Source of the DNA: Massilia sp. Bi118
GTDB taxonomy: Bacteria > Pseudomonadota > Gammaproteobacteria > Burkholderiales > Burkholderiaceae_D
Reading direction: 5' to 3'
Length of the DNA stretch: 64,000 nucleotides
Assembly (NCBI RefSeq): GCF_918697865.1
Contig: NZ_CAKKMV010000014.1
Span: forward strand, 62,001-126,000
Shown in pieces: positions 8,691-17,253 of the stretch. The notes beneath the pieces were generated by a model. The model did not search any database. It was not told where the DNA came from and saw only the letters and a program-made list of their open reading frames with translations. The position numbers were made by a program, and so were the translations under genes. The first letter of the stretch is position 1. Each line of letters begins with the position of its first letter.

Positions 8691-9146
8691 ATGAAGGTGC
8701 TGGTGTTTCACATCGGGCGCGAACGCTATGCCCTGCCCCTGGCCGCGGTGCTGCGGGTGCTGCCGGTGGCGCGCCTGAAGCCGCTGCCGGGGGCGCCGCA
8801 TTACGTGCCCGGCCTGCTCGACCTGCATGGCGAGCCGGTGCCCGTGATCGACCTCTCGCGCCTGGCCGGCAGTCCGCCGGATGCCATCCGCTACGACACG
8901 CGCATCCTGCTGCTCGACGTGCCGGCCCTCGGCAAGCCGCGGCGCCTGGGCCTGAAGGCCGAGCATGTGGCGGGCGTGGCCGATATCGACGCCGCCTTGC
9001 GCGAGGGCGGCGTGGCGGCCGCGCCCTGGCTCGGCGCAGTGGCGCCTGGCGGCGCTGAAGGCGGCGGCATGCTGCAGCTGATCGCGCCGGAGCGCCTGCT
9101 TGCGCCTGAGGTGGCCGCGCTCCTGTTCGGCGGAGCCGCGGCATGA
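8691..9146 (+). CDS. wspB: CheW-like coupling protein WspB
   Basis: 151 residues, a single CheW domain (FHIGRERYALPLAAVLRV at the start, then the GLLDLHGEPVPVIDL segment). It should link the receptor to the kinase WspE. It follows wspA by nine bases and overlaps wspC by four bases. The operon contains two CheW-like genes, as in the Pseudomonas wsp operon, where WspB and WspD have different roles. Confidence 0.85.
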   Translation: MKVLVFHIGRERYALPLAAVLRVLPVARLKPLPGAPHYVPGLLDLHGEPVPVIDLSRLAGSPPDAIRYDTRILLLDVPALGKPRRLGLKAEHVAGVADIDAALREGGVAAAPWLGAVAPGGAEGGGMLQLIAPERLLAPEVAALLFGGAAA

Positions 9147-10384
9147 ACCTGCACCAGCTCCTCAAGAGCGGCACCGGGCTGGTGCTCCCGGGCGAGACGG
9201 TCGAACGCGCCGTGCGCGAACGCATGCTGAAACTTGGCCTGTCCGCGCGCGAGGACTACGCGCCCCTGCCCGGCACGCCGGAGTTCGAGGCCCTGGTCGA
9301 CCTCGTGACCGTGCCCGAATCCTGGATGTTCCGCGACCCCGAGGTGTTCGAGACCGCCCTGCGCTTCGTCCAGCGCCGCCTGCTCAGCCATCCGGGACGG
9401 CAGCTGGCGATCCTGTCCCTGCCCTGCGCCGGCGGCGAGGAACCGTATTCGATGGCGATGGCGCTGGCGCACGCCGGCATCGATCCGGCGCAGTGCCGCA
9501 TCGACGCGGTGGACCTGTCGCAGGCTGCCGTCGAACGCGCGCGCCTGGGCCGCTACACGCGCAATGCCTTCCGCGGCGCCGGCCTGGCCTTCCGCGAGCG
9601 CTGGTTCCGGAAAGACGGAAACGATGACGGCGACGCGTACCTGATCGGCGAGGCGCCGCGCCGCTACGTGCGCTTCAGCCAGGGCAACCTCCTGAAGCCG
9701 GCCGCGCTGGCGCAGAACGCCGGCCGCTACGACCTGGTGTTCTGCCGTAACCTGCTGATCTATTTCGACGAGCCCGGGCGCGCGGCGGCGGCGGCGGCCA
9801 TCCAGGCACTGCTGCTGGACGATGGCCTGCTGCTGTCCGGCTGCGCCGAGGCGCCCGCCTTCTGCCGCGGCGGCTTTGCGCCGCAGTCGCCGGGCATTGC
9901 CTACGCGCTGCAGAAGCAGGCCCTGGCCACGGTGCGGCTTCGTCCGCGGCCCGCGCCCATGGCAGCGCCGAAAGCGGAGGGCGCGCGCCCGGCCGTGAAG
10001 CCGCAAGCCGCGCGCGCGCCGCGAGAAACCGCACGAGCCCCGGCCGCCGCCACGGTCGGCGGCTTGATCGCGCAAGCCCGCCAACTGGCCGACGCCGGCC
10101 GCCTGCCTGACGCCGACCGGGCCTGCCAGCAGGCGCTGGCCCTGCAGCCCGGGCTGGCCGAGGCCTGGTTCCTGCTCGGCCTGATCAGCGAAGCCGGCGG
10201 CGAGCCGCGTGCGGCCGAGCGCCACCTGCGCCGCTGCCTCTACCTGCAGCCCGAGCACTACGAAGCGCTGTGCAGCCTGGCCCTGCTGCGCGAACAGCGC
10301 GGCGACGCATCGGATGCGGACCTGCTGCGCCGGCGCGCCGCACGCGTGCACGCGCGCGATGGCAAGCAAGGAGCCACGCGATGA
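9143..10384 (+). CDS. wspC: CheR-type receptor methyltransferase with TPR tail, WspC
   Basis: 413 residues. The N-terminal part is a CheR methyltransferase with the SAM-binding motif CAGGEEPYS (C95-S103) and the CRNLLIYF motif near residue 200. An Ala/Pro-rich linker (about 265-310) leads to a C-terminal TPR region (about 315-400: ADRACQQALALQPGLAEAW, then AERHLRRCLYLQPEHYEAL). A CheR with TPRs is the typical WspC architecture. It should methylate WspA glutamates using S-adenosylmethionine. Four-base overlaps join it to wspB and wspD. Confidence 0.88.
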   Translation: MNLHQLLKSGTGLVLPGETVERAVRERMLKLGLSAREDYAPLPGTPEFEALVDLVTVPESWMFRDPEVFETALRFVQRRLLSHPGRQLAILSLPCAGGEEPYSMAMALAHAGIDPAQCRIDAVDLSQAAVERARLGRYTRNAFRGAGLAFRERWFRKDGNDDGDAYLIGEAPRRYVRFSQGNLLKPAALAQNAGRYDLVFCRNLLIYFDEPGRAAAAAAIQALLLDDGLLLSGCAEAPAFCRGGFAPQSPGIAYALQKQALATVRLRPRPAPMAAPKAEGARPAVKPQAARAPRETARAPAAATVGGLIAQARQLADAGRLPDADRACQQALALQPGLAEAWFLLGLISEAGGEPRAAERHLRRCLYLQPEHYEALCSLALLREQRGDASDADLLRRRAARVHARDGKQGATR

Positions 10385-11073
10385 AACGCACGATGGGACA
10401 GCGGCCCGTGTTCGACCTGGCCCGCGACGACTGCTGGCGCCGCATCGGCGTGGCGGGCGACCGCAGCTGCGCCGAGCTGGAACGCCAGGTCCACTGCCGC
10501 AACTGCGGCGTGTATGCGGCGGCGGCCCAGCGCAACCTGCAACGCCCGGTCGAGCAGGACTACCGCGACGCCTGGGCGCGCGAACTGGCCCTGCCCGAAC
10601 CGGCCCCGACGCCCACCGACGCCGCCGCCATGGTGTTCCGCATCGGCGCCGAATGGCTGGCGGTGCCGGTGGCGCTGGCGTCGAGCGTGGCGCCGCCGGC
10701 GCCCGTGCACCGCCTGCCGCACCGTGCAAACGGCGCCCTGCTCGGCGTGGTGAACGTCGGCGGGCGGGTGCTGCCGGCGGTGTCGCTGGCGGCGCTGCTC
10801 GGCATCGATACCGCCGGCGTGCCGGCGCCGGACGGCCGCCACGCCTTCGAACGCCTGCTGGTGCTGGCGCTGGCCAGCCACTGCGTCGCGCTGCCGGTGG
10901 CGGAGATGCACGGCATCCTGCGCCATGCGTCGAAAGCCATGCGTGCGCCTGCGGCCACGCTCGGCCACCAGCCCTCGCCGCTGCTGGCCGGCGTGATCGC
11001 CGACGCCGCCATCGAGGCCGGCCTGCTGGACGCCGCCCTGCTCGAACGGGCAATCGCGGGAGTGCTGCGATGA
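10381..11073 (+). CDS. wspD: CheW-like protein with N-terminal cysteine motif, WspD
   Basis: 230 residues. The N-terminus carries DDCWRRIGVAGDRSC and then HCRNC (C18, C30, C39, C42), a cysteine pattern found in WspD-type coupling proteins. A CheW domain follows from about residue 75. The start at 10381 was selected from the ATGA overlap with wspC and the matching N-terminal motif. It is expected to couple receptor and kinase alongside WspB; the role of the cysteines is not known. Confidence 0.85.
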   Translation: MKRTMGQRPVFDLARDDCWRRIGVAGDRSCAELERQVHCRNCGVYAAAAQRNLQRPVEQDYRDAWARELALPEPAPTPTDAAAMVFRIGAEWLAVPVALASSVAPPAPVHRLPHRANGALLGVVNVGGRVLPAVSLAALLGIDTAGVPAPDGRHAFERLLVLALASHCVALPVAEMHGILRHASKAMRAPAATLGHQPSPLLAGVIADAAIEAGLLDAALLERAIAGVLR

Positions 11074-13337
11074 GCGTCGACCATTTCGGCCAGGACCTGA
11101 GCAGCTTCTCGATGCTGGACCTGTTCCGCATGGAGGCCCAGGCCCAGGCGCGCGTGCTCACCGACGGCCTGCTGCGCAGCGAGCGCGCGCCGGACGCCGC
11201 CACGCTGGAAGCGATGATGCGCGCCGCCCACTCGACCAAGGGCGCCGCCGCCATCGTCGGATTGGCCCCGATGGTCGACCTGGCGCACGCGATGGAAGAT
11301 GTGTTCATCGCCGCCCAGCAGGGCCGGCTGACCTTGGGCGCCGGCGGCGTCGACGTGCTGCTCGGCGCGGTCGACCTGATGCGCGCGCTGGCCGGCCTGC
11401 CCGAAGCCGCGCTGCCCGGCGCCGGTCCGCACGCGGACCAGGTGGAGGCTGTGCTGGCGGCGCTGTCTGCGCTGCAGGCCGGCGCCGGGGCAGCGCCGGC
11501 GGTGGCGCCGCTGAAGCCCATCGCTTCTGCCCCCGTGCCCGTCCCGGTCCCTGTGATGATGCCAGCCGCGGCGCCGGCGGCGCCGGTGCAAGTCCCACGC
11601 AACGAACTGCTCACGCTGGCCGGCCAGGCGCGCCTGCACGCAGGCCGGCTGCGGCCCTGGGTCGATTCCCTGCAACGCTACAAGCGCCAGCAGCGCAGTG
11701 CCTTCGGCGCGATCGAACAGCTGAAGGAGGCGATCGCCAGGAACGGCGATCCGCACCTGCTGGAACTGGTGCGCCTGCTGGACGAGCGCGCCGCCACGCT
11801 GCCCGGGACCCTGCAGCGCATCATCCTCGACGCCGAGCACTACGAGCGCCAGGCCACGGGCGTGGCCACGCGCCTGGTCGACGAAGTGCTGGAACTGCAC
11901 ATGTGCCGCTTCGGCGACGGCCTGCACGGCCTGCCGCGCATGGTGCGCGACCTGGCGCGCAGCCTGGGCAAGGAGGTGCACCTGGACCTCAGCGGCGCCG
12001 ACACCCTGGTCGACCGCGCCGTGCTGGTGCGCCTGGAAGCGCCCCTCAGCCAGTTGCTGCGCAATGCGGTCGACCACGGCATGGAGACGCCATCCGAACG
12101 CGCCGCCGCCGGCAAGCCGCGCGCCGGCACGATCCGCTTGTCTGCCCATCACCGTGGCGGAATGCTGTCCATCGAAGTCAGCGACGACGGCCGCGGCGTC
12201 GACACCGGGCAGGTCCGCCGCGCCGCCCTCGCGCGCCGCCTGGTCCCGCCGGGCATTGCGCAGGCCCTGTCCGCCGCGGAGCTGATGGAGTTCCTGTTCC
12301 TGCCCGGCTTTTCGCTGAAGGAGGACGCCGACGCCATCTCCGGCCGCGGCGTCGGACTCGACGTGGTGCACGAGATGGTGCAGGGCCAGAATGGCACGGT
12401 GCGGGTGGAGTCGACGCCCGGCGCGGGCTTTTGCACCACCATCGTGCTGCCGGTCACCCAGTCGATCGTGCGCGCGCTGGTGGCCGACGTCGGCGGCGAA
12501 GCCTATGCGCTGCCGATCGCGCGCGTGGAGCGCGTGCTGCGCGTGCCGGCGAGCAGCGTGCAGGCGCTGTCGGGCCGGCAGTACCTGGACCATGAGGGCG
12601 CCCACCTCGGCCTGGTGGCCGCCGCGAGGGTGCTCGAACTGGGCGAGGCGACAGCATCGGATGCCGGCGGCGAGCTGGCGGTGATCGTCATCGGCAGCGC
12701 GCGTGAGCGCTACGGGCTGGTCGTCGACGATGTGCGCGGCGAGCAAAGCCTGACGGTGCAGCCGCTCGAGCCCATGTTCGGCAAGCTGCGCGACGTCGCC
12801 TCCTGCGCCCTGCTCGACGACGGCGCCCCGGTGCTGGTCCTGGACGTGCCGGACATGCTGCTGTCGATCGCCCGCCTGCTGGAGGCGGGCGAATCGCTGC
12901 AGCCGGCGCCGCAGGCGCAGGCGGCGGCACGCGCCGCGCAGCAGGCCGCGCGCCGCATCCTGGTGGTCGACGATTCGCTGACGGTGCGCGAGATGCAGCG
13001 CAAGCTGCTGGCCGCGCGCGGCTACCGGGTCGACGTCGCACTGGATGGCGCCGACGGCTGGAACAGCGTGCGCGCCGACGATTACGACCTGCTGATCACC
13101 GACATCGACATGCCGCGCCTGGACGGCATACAGCTGCTCGAACGCATCCGCCAGGACCCGCGCCTGCAGCGCCTGCCGGTGATGATCGTGTCCTACAAGG
13201 ACAGGCCGGAAGACCGCGCGCGCGGCCTCGAAGCCGGCGCCGACTGGTACCTGGCCAAGGGCGCCTTCCACGACGCCACCCTGCTCGACGCCGTGCGCGA
13301 CCTGATCGGCGAAGCCCACCCGGAGACGGCACCATGA
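11070..13337 (+). CDS. wspE: hybrid CheA-type histidine kinase with receiver domain, WspE
   Basis: 755 residues with domains in the order HPt (phosphoacceptor H54 in AHSTKGAAA), proline/alanine linker, dimerisation helices (about 170-270), HATPase (QLLRNAVDHGMETP and the GRGVGLDVV G-box), CheW-like domain (about 460-600), and a C-terminal receiver with D678 in LLITDIDMP. This matches WspE, which in Pseudomonas phosphorylates WspR and WspF. Four-base overlaps tie it to wspD and wspF. No wspR-like GGDEF response regulator follows, so its output partner must lie elsewhere or differ. Confidence 0.92.
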   Translation: MSVDHFGQDLSSFSMLDLFRMEAQAQARVLTDGLLRSERAPDAATLEAMMRAAHSTKGAAAIVGLAPMVDLAHAMEDVFIAAQQGRLTLGAGGVDVLLGAVDLMRALAGLPEAALPGAGPHADQVEAVLAALSALQAGAGAAPAVAPLKPIASAPVPVPVPVMMPAAAPAAPVQVPRNELLTLAGQARLHAGRLRPWVDSLQRYKRQQRSAFGAIEQLKEAIARNGDPHLLELVRLLDERAATLPGTLQRIILDAEHYERQATGVATRLVDEVLELHMCRFGDGLHGLPRMVRDLARSLGKEVHLDLSGADTLVDRAVLVRLEAPLSQLLRNAVDHGMETPSERAAAGKPRAGTIRLSAHHRGGMLSIEVSDDGRGVDTGQVRRAALARRLVPPGIAQALSAAELMEFLFLPGFSLKEDADAISGRGVGLDVVHEMVQGQNGTVRVESTPGAGFCTTIVLPVTQSIVRALVADVGGEAYALPIARVERVLRVPASSVQALSGRQYLDHEGAHLGLVAAARVLELGEATASDAGGELAVIVIGSARERYGLVVDDVRGEQSLTVQPLEPMFGKLRDVASCALLDDGAPVLVLDVPDMLLSIARLLEAGESLQPAPQAQAAARAAQQAARRILVVDDSLTVREMQRKLLAARGYRVDVALDGADGWNSVRADDYDLLITDIDMPRLDGIQLLERIRQDPRLQRLPVMIVSYKDRPEDRARGLEAGADWYLAKGAFHDATLLDAVRDLIGEAHPETAP

Positions 13338-14326
13338 AGATCGGCATCGCCAACGACGTCCCGATGGCCGCCGAGGCCCTGCGCCGCGTGCTCAAGGCCA
13401 GCGGCGAACACGAGCTCACCTGGGTCGCGCGCACCGGCCTCGACGCCGTGCGCCTGTGCGCCGACCTGCGCCCCGACCTGGTGCTGATGGACCTCGACAT
13501 GCCCCTGCTCGACGGTGTCGAAGCGACCCGGCGCATCATGGCCAGCACGCCCTGCGCGATCCTGGTGGTGACCGCGCGCCCGCAGGACAATGTCGGCCAG
13601 GTCTTCCGCGCGCTCGGCGCCGGCGCCCTCGACGTGGTCGCCACCCCGGTGCTGCTCGGCCGCGAGGACGGCGCCGGCGCGCTGCTGGCCAAGATCCGCA
13701 CCATCGGCAAGCTGGTGAAAGGACGCCCTGCACCGGTGCCGGTCAGCAGTCCGCGCGTGGCGCGCCTGGTCGCGCTCGGCGCCTCGACTGGCGGCCCGGC
13801 AGCGCTGGCGCGCCTGTTCGCCGACTGGCGCCCGCCGCTGGACACCGCCGCGGTGGTGGTCCAGCACATCGACGCCAGCTTCTCCACCCAGCTGGTGAAA
13901 TGGCTGGGCGAGCAGACCCCGGTGAAAGTCGTCGCCATCGATGACGGCGACCACCTGGAAGGTGGCGTGGTGCAGGTGGCCGCAACGTCCGACCACCTGC
14001 GCCTGGCCCCAGGCCACCGCCTGCGCTACGACGCCCATCCACGCGACGAGATCCACCGTCCGTCCATCGACGTGTTCTTCCGCTCGGTGGCGCGGTATTG
14101 GGACCGCAAGGCCACCGGCGTCTTGCTGACCGGCATGGGCCGCGACGGCGCCGCCGGCCTGCTGGCCATGCGTCTTGCCGGCCAGGCGACCATCGCGCAG
14201 GACGAGGATAGCAGCGCGGTGTACGGCATGCCGCGCGCGGCCGCCGAGCTGGGGGCGGCGCAGTATGTTTTGCCGATTGGCAAAATTGCGGCTGCCTTGT
14301 CGGCCCAAGGCGGCGGCGCGGCCTGA
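13334..14326 (+). CDS. wspF: CheB-type receptor methylesterase, WspF
   Basis: 330 residues. The receiver domain has phosphoacceptor D53 in VLMDLDMP. The methylesterase domain shows the catalytic triad S151 (GASTGGP), H178 (VVQHI) and D271 (GMGRDGA). It removes methyl groups from WspA and so resets the system; in Pseudomonas, loss of WspF locks the pathway on. Last gene of the operon, overlapping wspE by four bases. Confidence 0.92.
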   Translation: MKIGIANDVPMAAEALRRVLKASGEHELTWVARTGLDAVRLCADLRPDLVLMDLDMPLLDGVEATRRIMASTPCAILVVTARPQDNVGQVFRALGAGALDVVATPVLLGREDGAGALLAKIRTIGKLVKGRPAPVPVSSPRVARLVALGASTGGPAALARLFADWRPPLDTAAVVVQHIDASFSTQLVKWLGEQTPVKVVAIDDGDHLEGGVVQVAATSDHLRLAPGHRLRYDAHPRDEIHRPSIDVFFRSVARYWDRKATGVLLTGMGRDGAAGLLAMRLAGQATIAQDEDSSAVYGMPRAAAELGAAQYVLPIGKIAAALSAQGGGAA

Positions 14327-14328
14327 GC

Positions 14329-14350
14329 GGCAAAATCGGTAAATTTTGCC
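14329..14350. repeat. inverted repeat after wspF
   Basis: GGCAAAAT and ATTTTGCC (8 bp, perfect) are separated by six bases directly after the wspF stop. There is no T-run beyond the stem, so it may be a weak terminator or an operator for the following cytochrome operon. Confidence 0.5.
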
Positions 14351-14448
14351 TCCTCCGCCACTGAATTTCACTCACATTCGGTAAATACATATCCGTGCGC
14401 GGGGCTACGCAAATGCTGTGATACGTTCGTTATCACGACGATGAGGAA

Positions 14449-14467
14449 CCGGCCCTGCACAGGCCGG
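14449..14467 (+). promoter_or_regulatory. short leader hairpin before the cytochrome operon
   Basis: CCGGCC and GGCCGG pair around a seven-base loop, just before the GGAG ribosome-binding site (14473-14476) of the first cytochrome gene. A second dyad, GTGATA and TATCAC, spans 14418-14436. Either could be regulatory; no regulator family is recognised. Confidence 0.3.
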
Positions 14468-14484
14468 CAGGTGGAGTCTTGCGG

Positions 14485-15207
14485 ATGAAAATTCTCACAG
14501 CTTCGATCGCTATCCTGTTGGCCGCGCAGGCCGGCGCCGCCTTTGCCCAGGCCACTGCCGCCGACCGCATCCCGGACACCATGGAAGCGCGGGTCCAGGC
14601 CTGCACCGGCTGCCACGGCGCCCAGGGACGCGGGGTCGAGAACGTCTACTTCCCGCGCCTGGCCGGCAAGCCGGCCGGCTACCTGTACAACCAGCTGGTG
14701 GCCTTCCGCGACGGCCGCCGCAAGTACGTCCCCATGAATTACCTGCTGGCCTACCTTCCCGACGCCTACCTGATGCGTATGGCCGAGCATTTCGCGGCGC
14801 TGAATCCGCCGCCGCTGGTGCAGCCCTCCGTGTCGCGTCCGGCCTCGCTGCTGGCCGAGGGCCGGCGCATTGTCACTCAGGGCCTGCTGGGCAAGAAGAT
14901 CCCGGCCTGCATCACCTGCCATGGCGCGGAACTGGGCGGCCGCGAGCCCGGCATCCCCGGCCTGCTGGGCCTGCGCGCCGACTATGTGAGCGCCCAGCTC
15001 GGCGCCTGGCGCTTCGGGGTCCGCACGGCACTGGCGCCTGACTGCATGCAATACATCGCTTCCAGCCTCAGCGAACCCGAAGTGGCCGCCGTATCGGCCT
15101 ATTTGTCCTCGCTGCCGGTGACGGCCTCGCGTCCGCTACGCCAGCCCGGCATGCGGCTGCCGATCGCGTGCGGCAGCCAACCGCAGAAACCGGAGGCCAG
15201 CCGATGA
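14485..15207 (+). CDS. diheme c-type cytochrome, c4-like
   Basis: 240 residues with a signal peptide ending in AFAQA, so it is periplasmic. Two heme-binding motifs, CTGCH and CITCH, lie in tandem cytochrome c domains, each about 90 residues, the cytochrome c4 layout. First gene of an operon encoding a ba3-type oxidase; it probably carries electrons to the oxidase. The ATG at 14485 is chosen over a TTG six bases upstream because of the GGAG at 14473. Its stop overlaps the next start by four bases. Confidence 0.85.
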   Translation: MKILTASIAILLAAQAGAAFAQATAADRIPDTMEARVQACTGCHGAQGRGVENVYFPRLAGKPAGYLYNQLVAFRDGRRKYVPMNYLLAYLPDAYLMRMAEHFAALNPPPLVQPSVSRPASLLAEGRRIVTQGLLGKKIPACITCHGAELGGREPGIPGLLGLRADYVSAQLGAWRFGVRTALAPDCMQYIASSLSEPEVAAVSAYLSSLPVTASRPLRQPGMRLPIACGSQPQKPEASR

Positions 15208-16496
15208 ACATCTTCAGGAAGATGCTGCCGGCCGCCCTGCTGGCCATGCTGGCCGGAGGCGCCGCCTGGGTCGCGCCCTCGCTGGCGCAGAACAAATCCG
15301 AGAACAAGGCTGCGCCGGCGGCGCGCCAGCAATCGGTCGTCGAGCGCGGCAAGTACCTGGCCCAGGCAGGAGATTGCATCGCCTGCCACACGGTGCCGGG
15401 CGCTAAGATCTTTTCCGGCAACCGCCCGATGCCGACGCCCTTCGGCACCCTGTACGCGCCCAACATCACGCCCGACCGCGAGACCGGCATCGGCAAGTGG
15501 AGCGCCGACGACTTCTACAACATGATGCACACGGGCCGCTCGCCCAAGGGCTACCTGCTCTACCCGGCGATGCCCTTCGCGTCCTACACCAAGGTCACGC
15601 GCGCCGACAGCGACGCCATCTTCGCCTACCTGCGCTCGGTCCCGGCGGTGCGCCTGCAGACACGCGAGCACGAGCTGCGCTTCCCCTACAACAACCGCGC
15701 CCTGCTGATCGGCTGGCGCACCCTCTATTTCAAGGAAGGCGAATACCAGCCTGACCGCCGCAAGTCGGTGGAATGGAACCGCGGCGCCTACCTGGTTCAG
15801 GGCCTCGGCCACTGCGCGATGTGCCACACGCCGATCAACGCCCTGGGCGGCTCGTCGCAGGAACGGGCCTTCCAGGGCGGCCTGATCCCGATGCAGAACT
15901 GGTATGCGCCTTCCCTCACTTCGAACCGCGAGGCCGGTCTCGGCGACTGGGCGCTGCAGGACATCGTCGACCTGCTGCAGAAGGGCGTGTCGAACCGCGG
16001 CACCGTCTACGGGCCGATGGCGGAGGTCACCTTCAACAGCCTGCAGTTCATGAGCGATGAGGACGTGCGCGCCATGGCCGTCTACCTGAAAAGTCTGCCG
16101 GCAGACCAGGGGCCGGCCTCCGATCCGGCCGAAGCCCCGGCCCGGGCCGACGTCAACCAGGCCTATTCCGAAGGAAAGCGCATCTACGCGGCACGCTGCG
16201 CCAGCTGCCACGGCGCCGAGGGACGCGGCAAGCTGCCTCACTATCCGCCGCTGGCGCGCAACCAGTCGATCGGCATGAGCTCGGCCGTCAATCCGATCCG
16301 GATGGTGCTGAACGGCGGCTACCCGCCCGGCACGCGGCGCAATCCCATGCCCTACGGGATGCCGCCCTTTGCCCAGGACCTGAACGACAACGAGATCGCA
16401 GCGGTGGTGACCTTCATCCGCACCGCCTGGGGCAACCGCGGGGCGCCGGTAAATGCGCGCGAGGTCAACCAGCTGCGGTCGGCCACGGTCGAATAA
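15204..16496 (+). CDS. triheme c-type cytochrome (alcohol-dehydrogenase cytochrome subunit type)
   Basis: 430 residues with an N-terminal signal peptide (cleavage near SLAQ). Three heme motifs, CIACH, CAMCH and CASCH, head three cytochrome c domains. This architecture is that of the cytochrome subunit of membrane PQQ/flavin dehydrogenases (AdhB, gluconate dehydrogenase type). No dehydrogenase subunit is next to it; instead it sits within the oxidase operon, so here it more likely feeds the ba3 oxidase. The start at 15204 has GGAGG upstream and overlaps the previous stop. Confidence 0.85.
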   Translation: MNIFRKMLPAALLAMLAGGAAWVAPSLAQNKSENKAAPAARQQSVVERGKYLAQAGDCIACHTVPGAKIFSGNRPMPTPFGTLYAPNITPDRETGIGKWSADDFYNMMHTGRSPKGYLLYPAMPFASYTKVTRADSDAIFAYLRSVPAVRLQTREHELRFPYNNRALLIGWRTLYFKEGEYQPDRRKSVEWNRGAYLVQGLGHCAMCHTPINALGGSSQERAFQGGLIPMQNWYAPSLTSNREAGLGDWALQDIVDLLQKGVSNRGTVYGPMAEVTFNSLQFMSDEDVRAMAVYLKSLPADQGPASDPAEAPARADVNQAYSEGKRIYAARCASCHGAEGRGKLPHYPPLARNQSIGMSSAVNPIRMVLNGGYPPGTRRNPMPYGMPPFAQDLNDNEIAAVVTFIRTAWGNRGAPVNAREVNQLRSATVE

Positions 16497-16509
16497 CAAC
16501 GGAGGCAAC

Positions 16510-16701
16510 GTGTTCCTGGAACCGACAGACATGACGAATGGCGGCGCCGCCGACAGCGCGGCCGAGCAACGCCGGGTCGACGAGATCGTCGCCCGCGGTC
16601 CGGGCGGCGCCTTCGCCCTGGCCGGCATCGCGGTGGCGATCGTGATGGCGCTCTGGCTCGCCTTCTATTTCCTTGTCTTCGTGGCGCGCGGAGGGGATTG
16701 A
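16510..16701 (+). CDS. small single-span subunit of the ba3-type oxidase operon
   Basis: A 63-residue protein with one membrane helix near the C-terminus (AGIAVAIVMALWLAFYFLVF). Length and topology resemble subunit IIa-like small proteins of ba3 oxidases. A GTG start at 16510 is favoured by GGAGG at 16501-16505 with a five-base gap; an ATG at 16531 is the alternative. Its stop codon abuts the start of the subunit II gene without a gap. The name is inferred from position and topology only. Confidence 0.65.
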   Translation: MFLEPTDMTNGGAADSAAEQRRVDEIVARGPGGAFALAGIAVAIVMALWLAFYFLVFVARGGD

Positions 16702-17253
16702 ATGAGCACGGACGTCGCAGCAAGGGCCGAAGCGCGCTGGGCCTGGATCGTTGGCGCCATCATCCTGTTCCTGGTGGCGATGATGGCCTATATGAGCCTG
16801 CACTGGGCCGCCATGCCGCCGACGCGCACCGAGACCGTCGACCCAACCACCCTGCACATCGCCGGCGAATTCGTCGAGACGAATCTGGGTTCCGTGGCCG
16901 AGCCGGATGGCACCGTCACGGTGCGGGTACTGGCCAACCAATATTCGTTCACGCCCCAATGCATCGTGGTGCCGGCCAACACCCCGTTGCACTTCCGCGG
17001 CACCGCGGCCGACGTCGTGCACGGCTTCTCGGTCAGCAAGAGCAACGTCAACCTGATGCTCATCCCCGGCTATATCTCGAACTTTCGCACGAAGTTCGAA
17101 CAGACCGGCGAGCACGTGATGCCCTGCCACGAATACTGCGGCACCGGCCACGCCGCCATGTGGGCGCACGTGAAAGTGATAGCCAGGGACGAATTCATGC
17201 GGCAGGCTGCGGCCGCAGCCGCGGCGGGAAGGAGGATGAGCTGTGTTCAGTAA
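16702..17253 (+). CDS. cytochrome c oxidase subunit II, ba3 type
   Basis: 183 residues: one N-terminal membrane helix (about 13-32) and a periplasmic cupredoxin domain with the CuA site C142-H143-E144-Y145-C146-G-T-G-H150-A-A-M153, plus an upstream histidine in DVVHGF. The short form with a single membrane anchor is typical of B-family oxidases. It accepts electrons from cytochrome c and passes them to heme b of subunit I. Its 3' end overlaps the subunit I gene by 11 bases. Confidence 0.93.
   Translation: MSTDVAARAEARWAWIVGAIILFLVAMMAYMSLHWAAMPPTRTETVDPTTLHIAGEFVETNLGSVAEPDGTVTVRVLANQYSFTPQCIVVPANTPLHFRGTAADVVHGFSVSKSNVNLMLIPGYISNFRTKFEQTGEHVMPCHEYCGTGHAAMWAHVKVIARDEFMRQAAAAAAAGRRMSCVQ

Noticed and set aside
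8891..11614. Minus-strand open frame of about 900 codons across the wsp genes
   Set aside because: Low-complexity Ala/Arg/Pro sequence without domains, antisense to wspB-wspE. Artefact of GC-rich codon bias.
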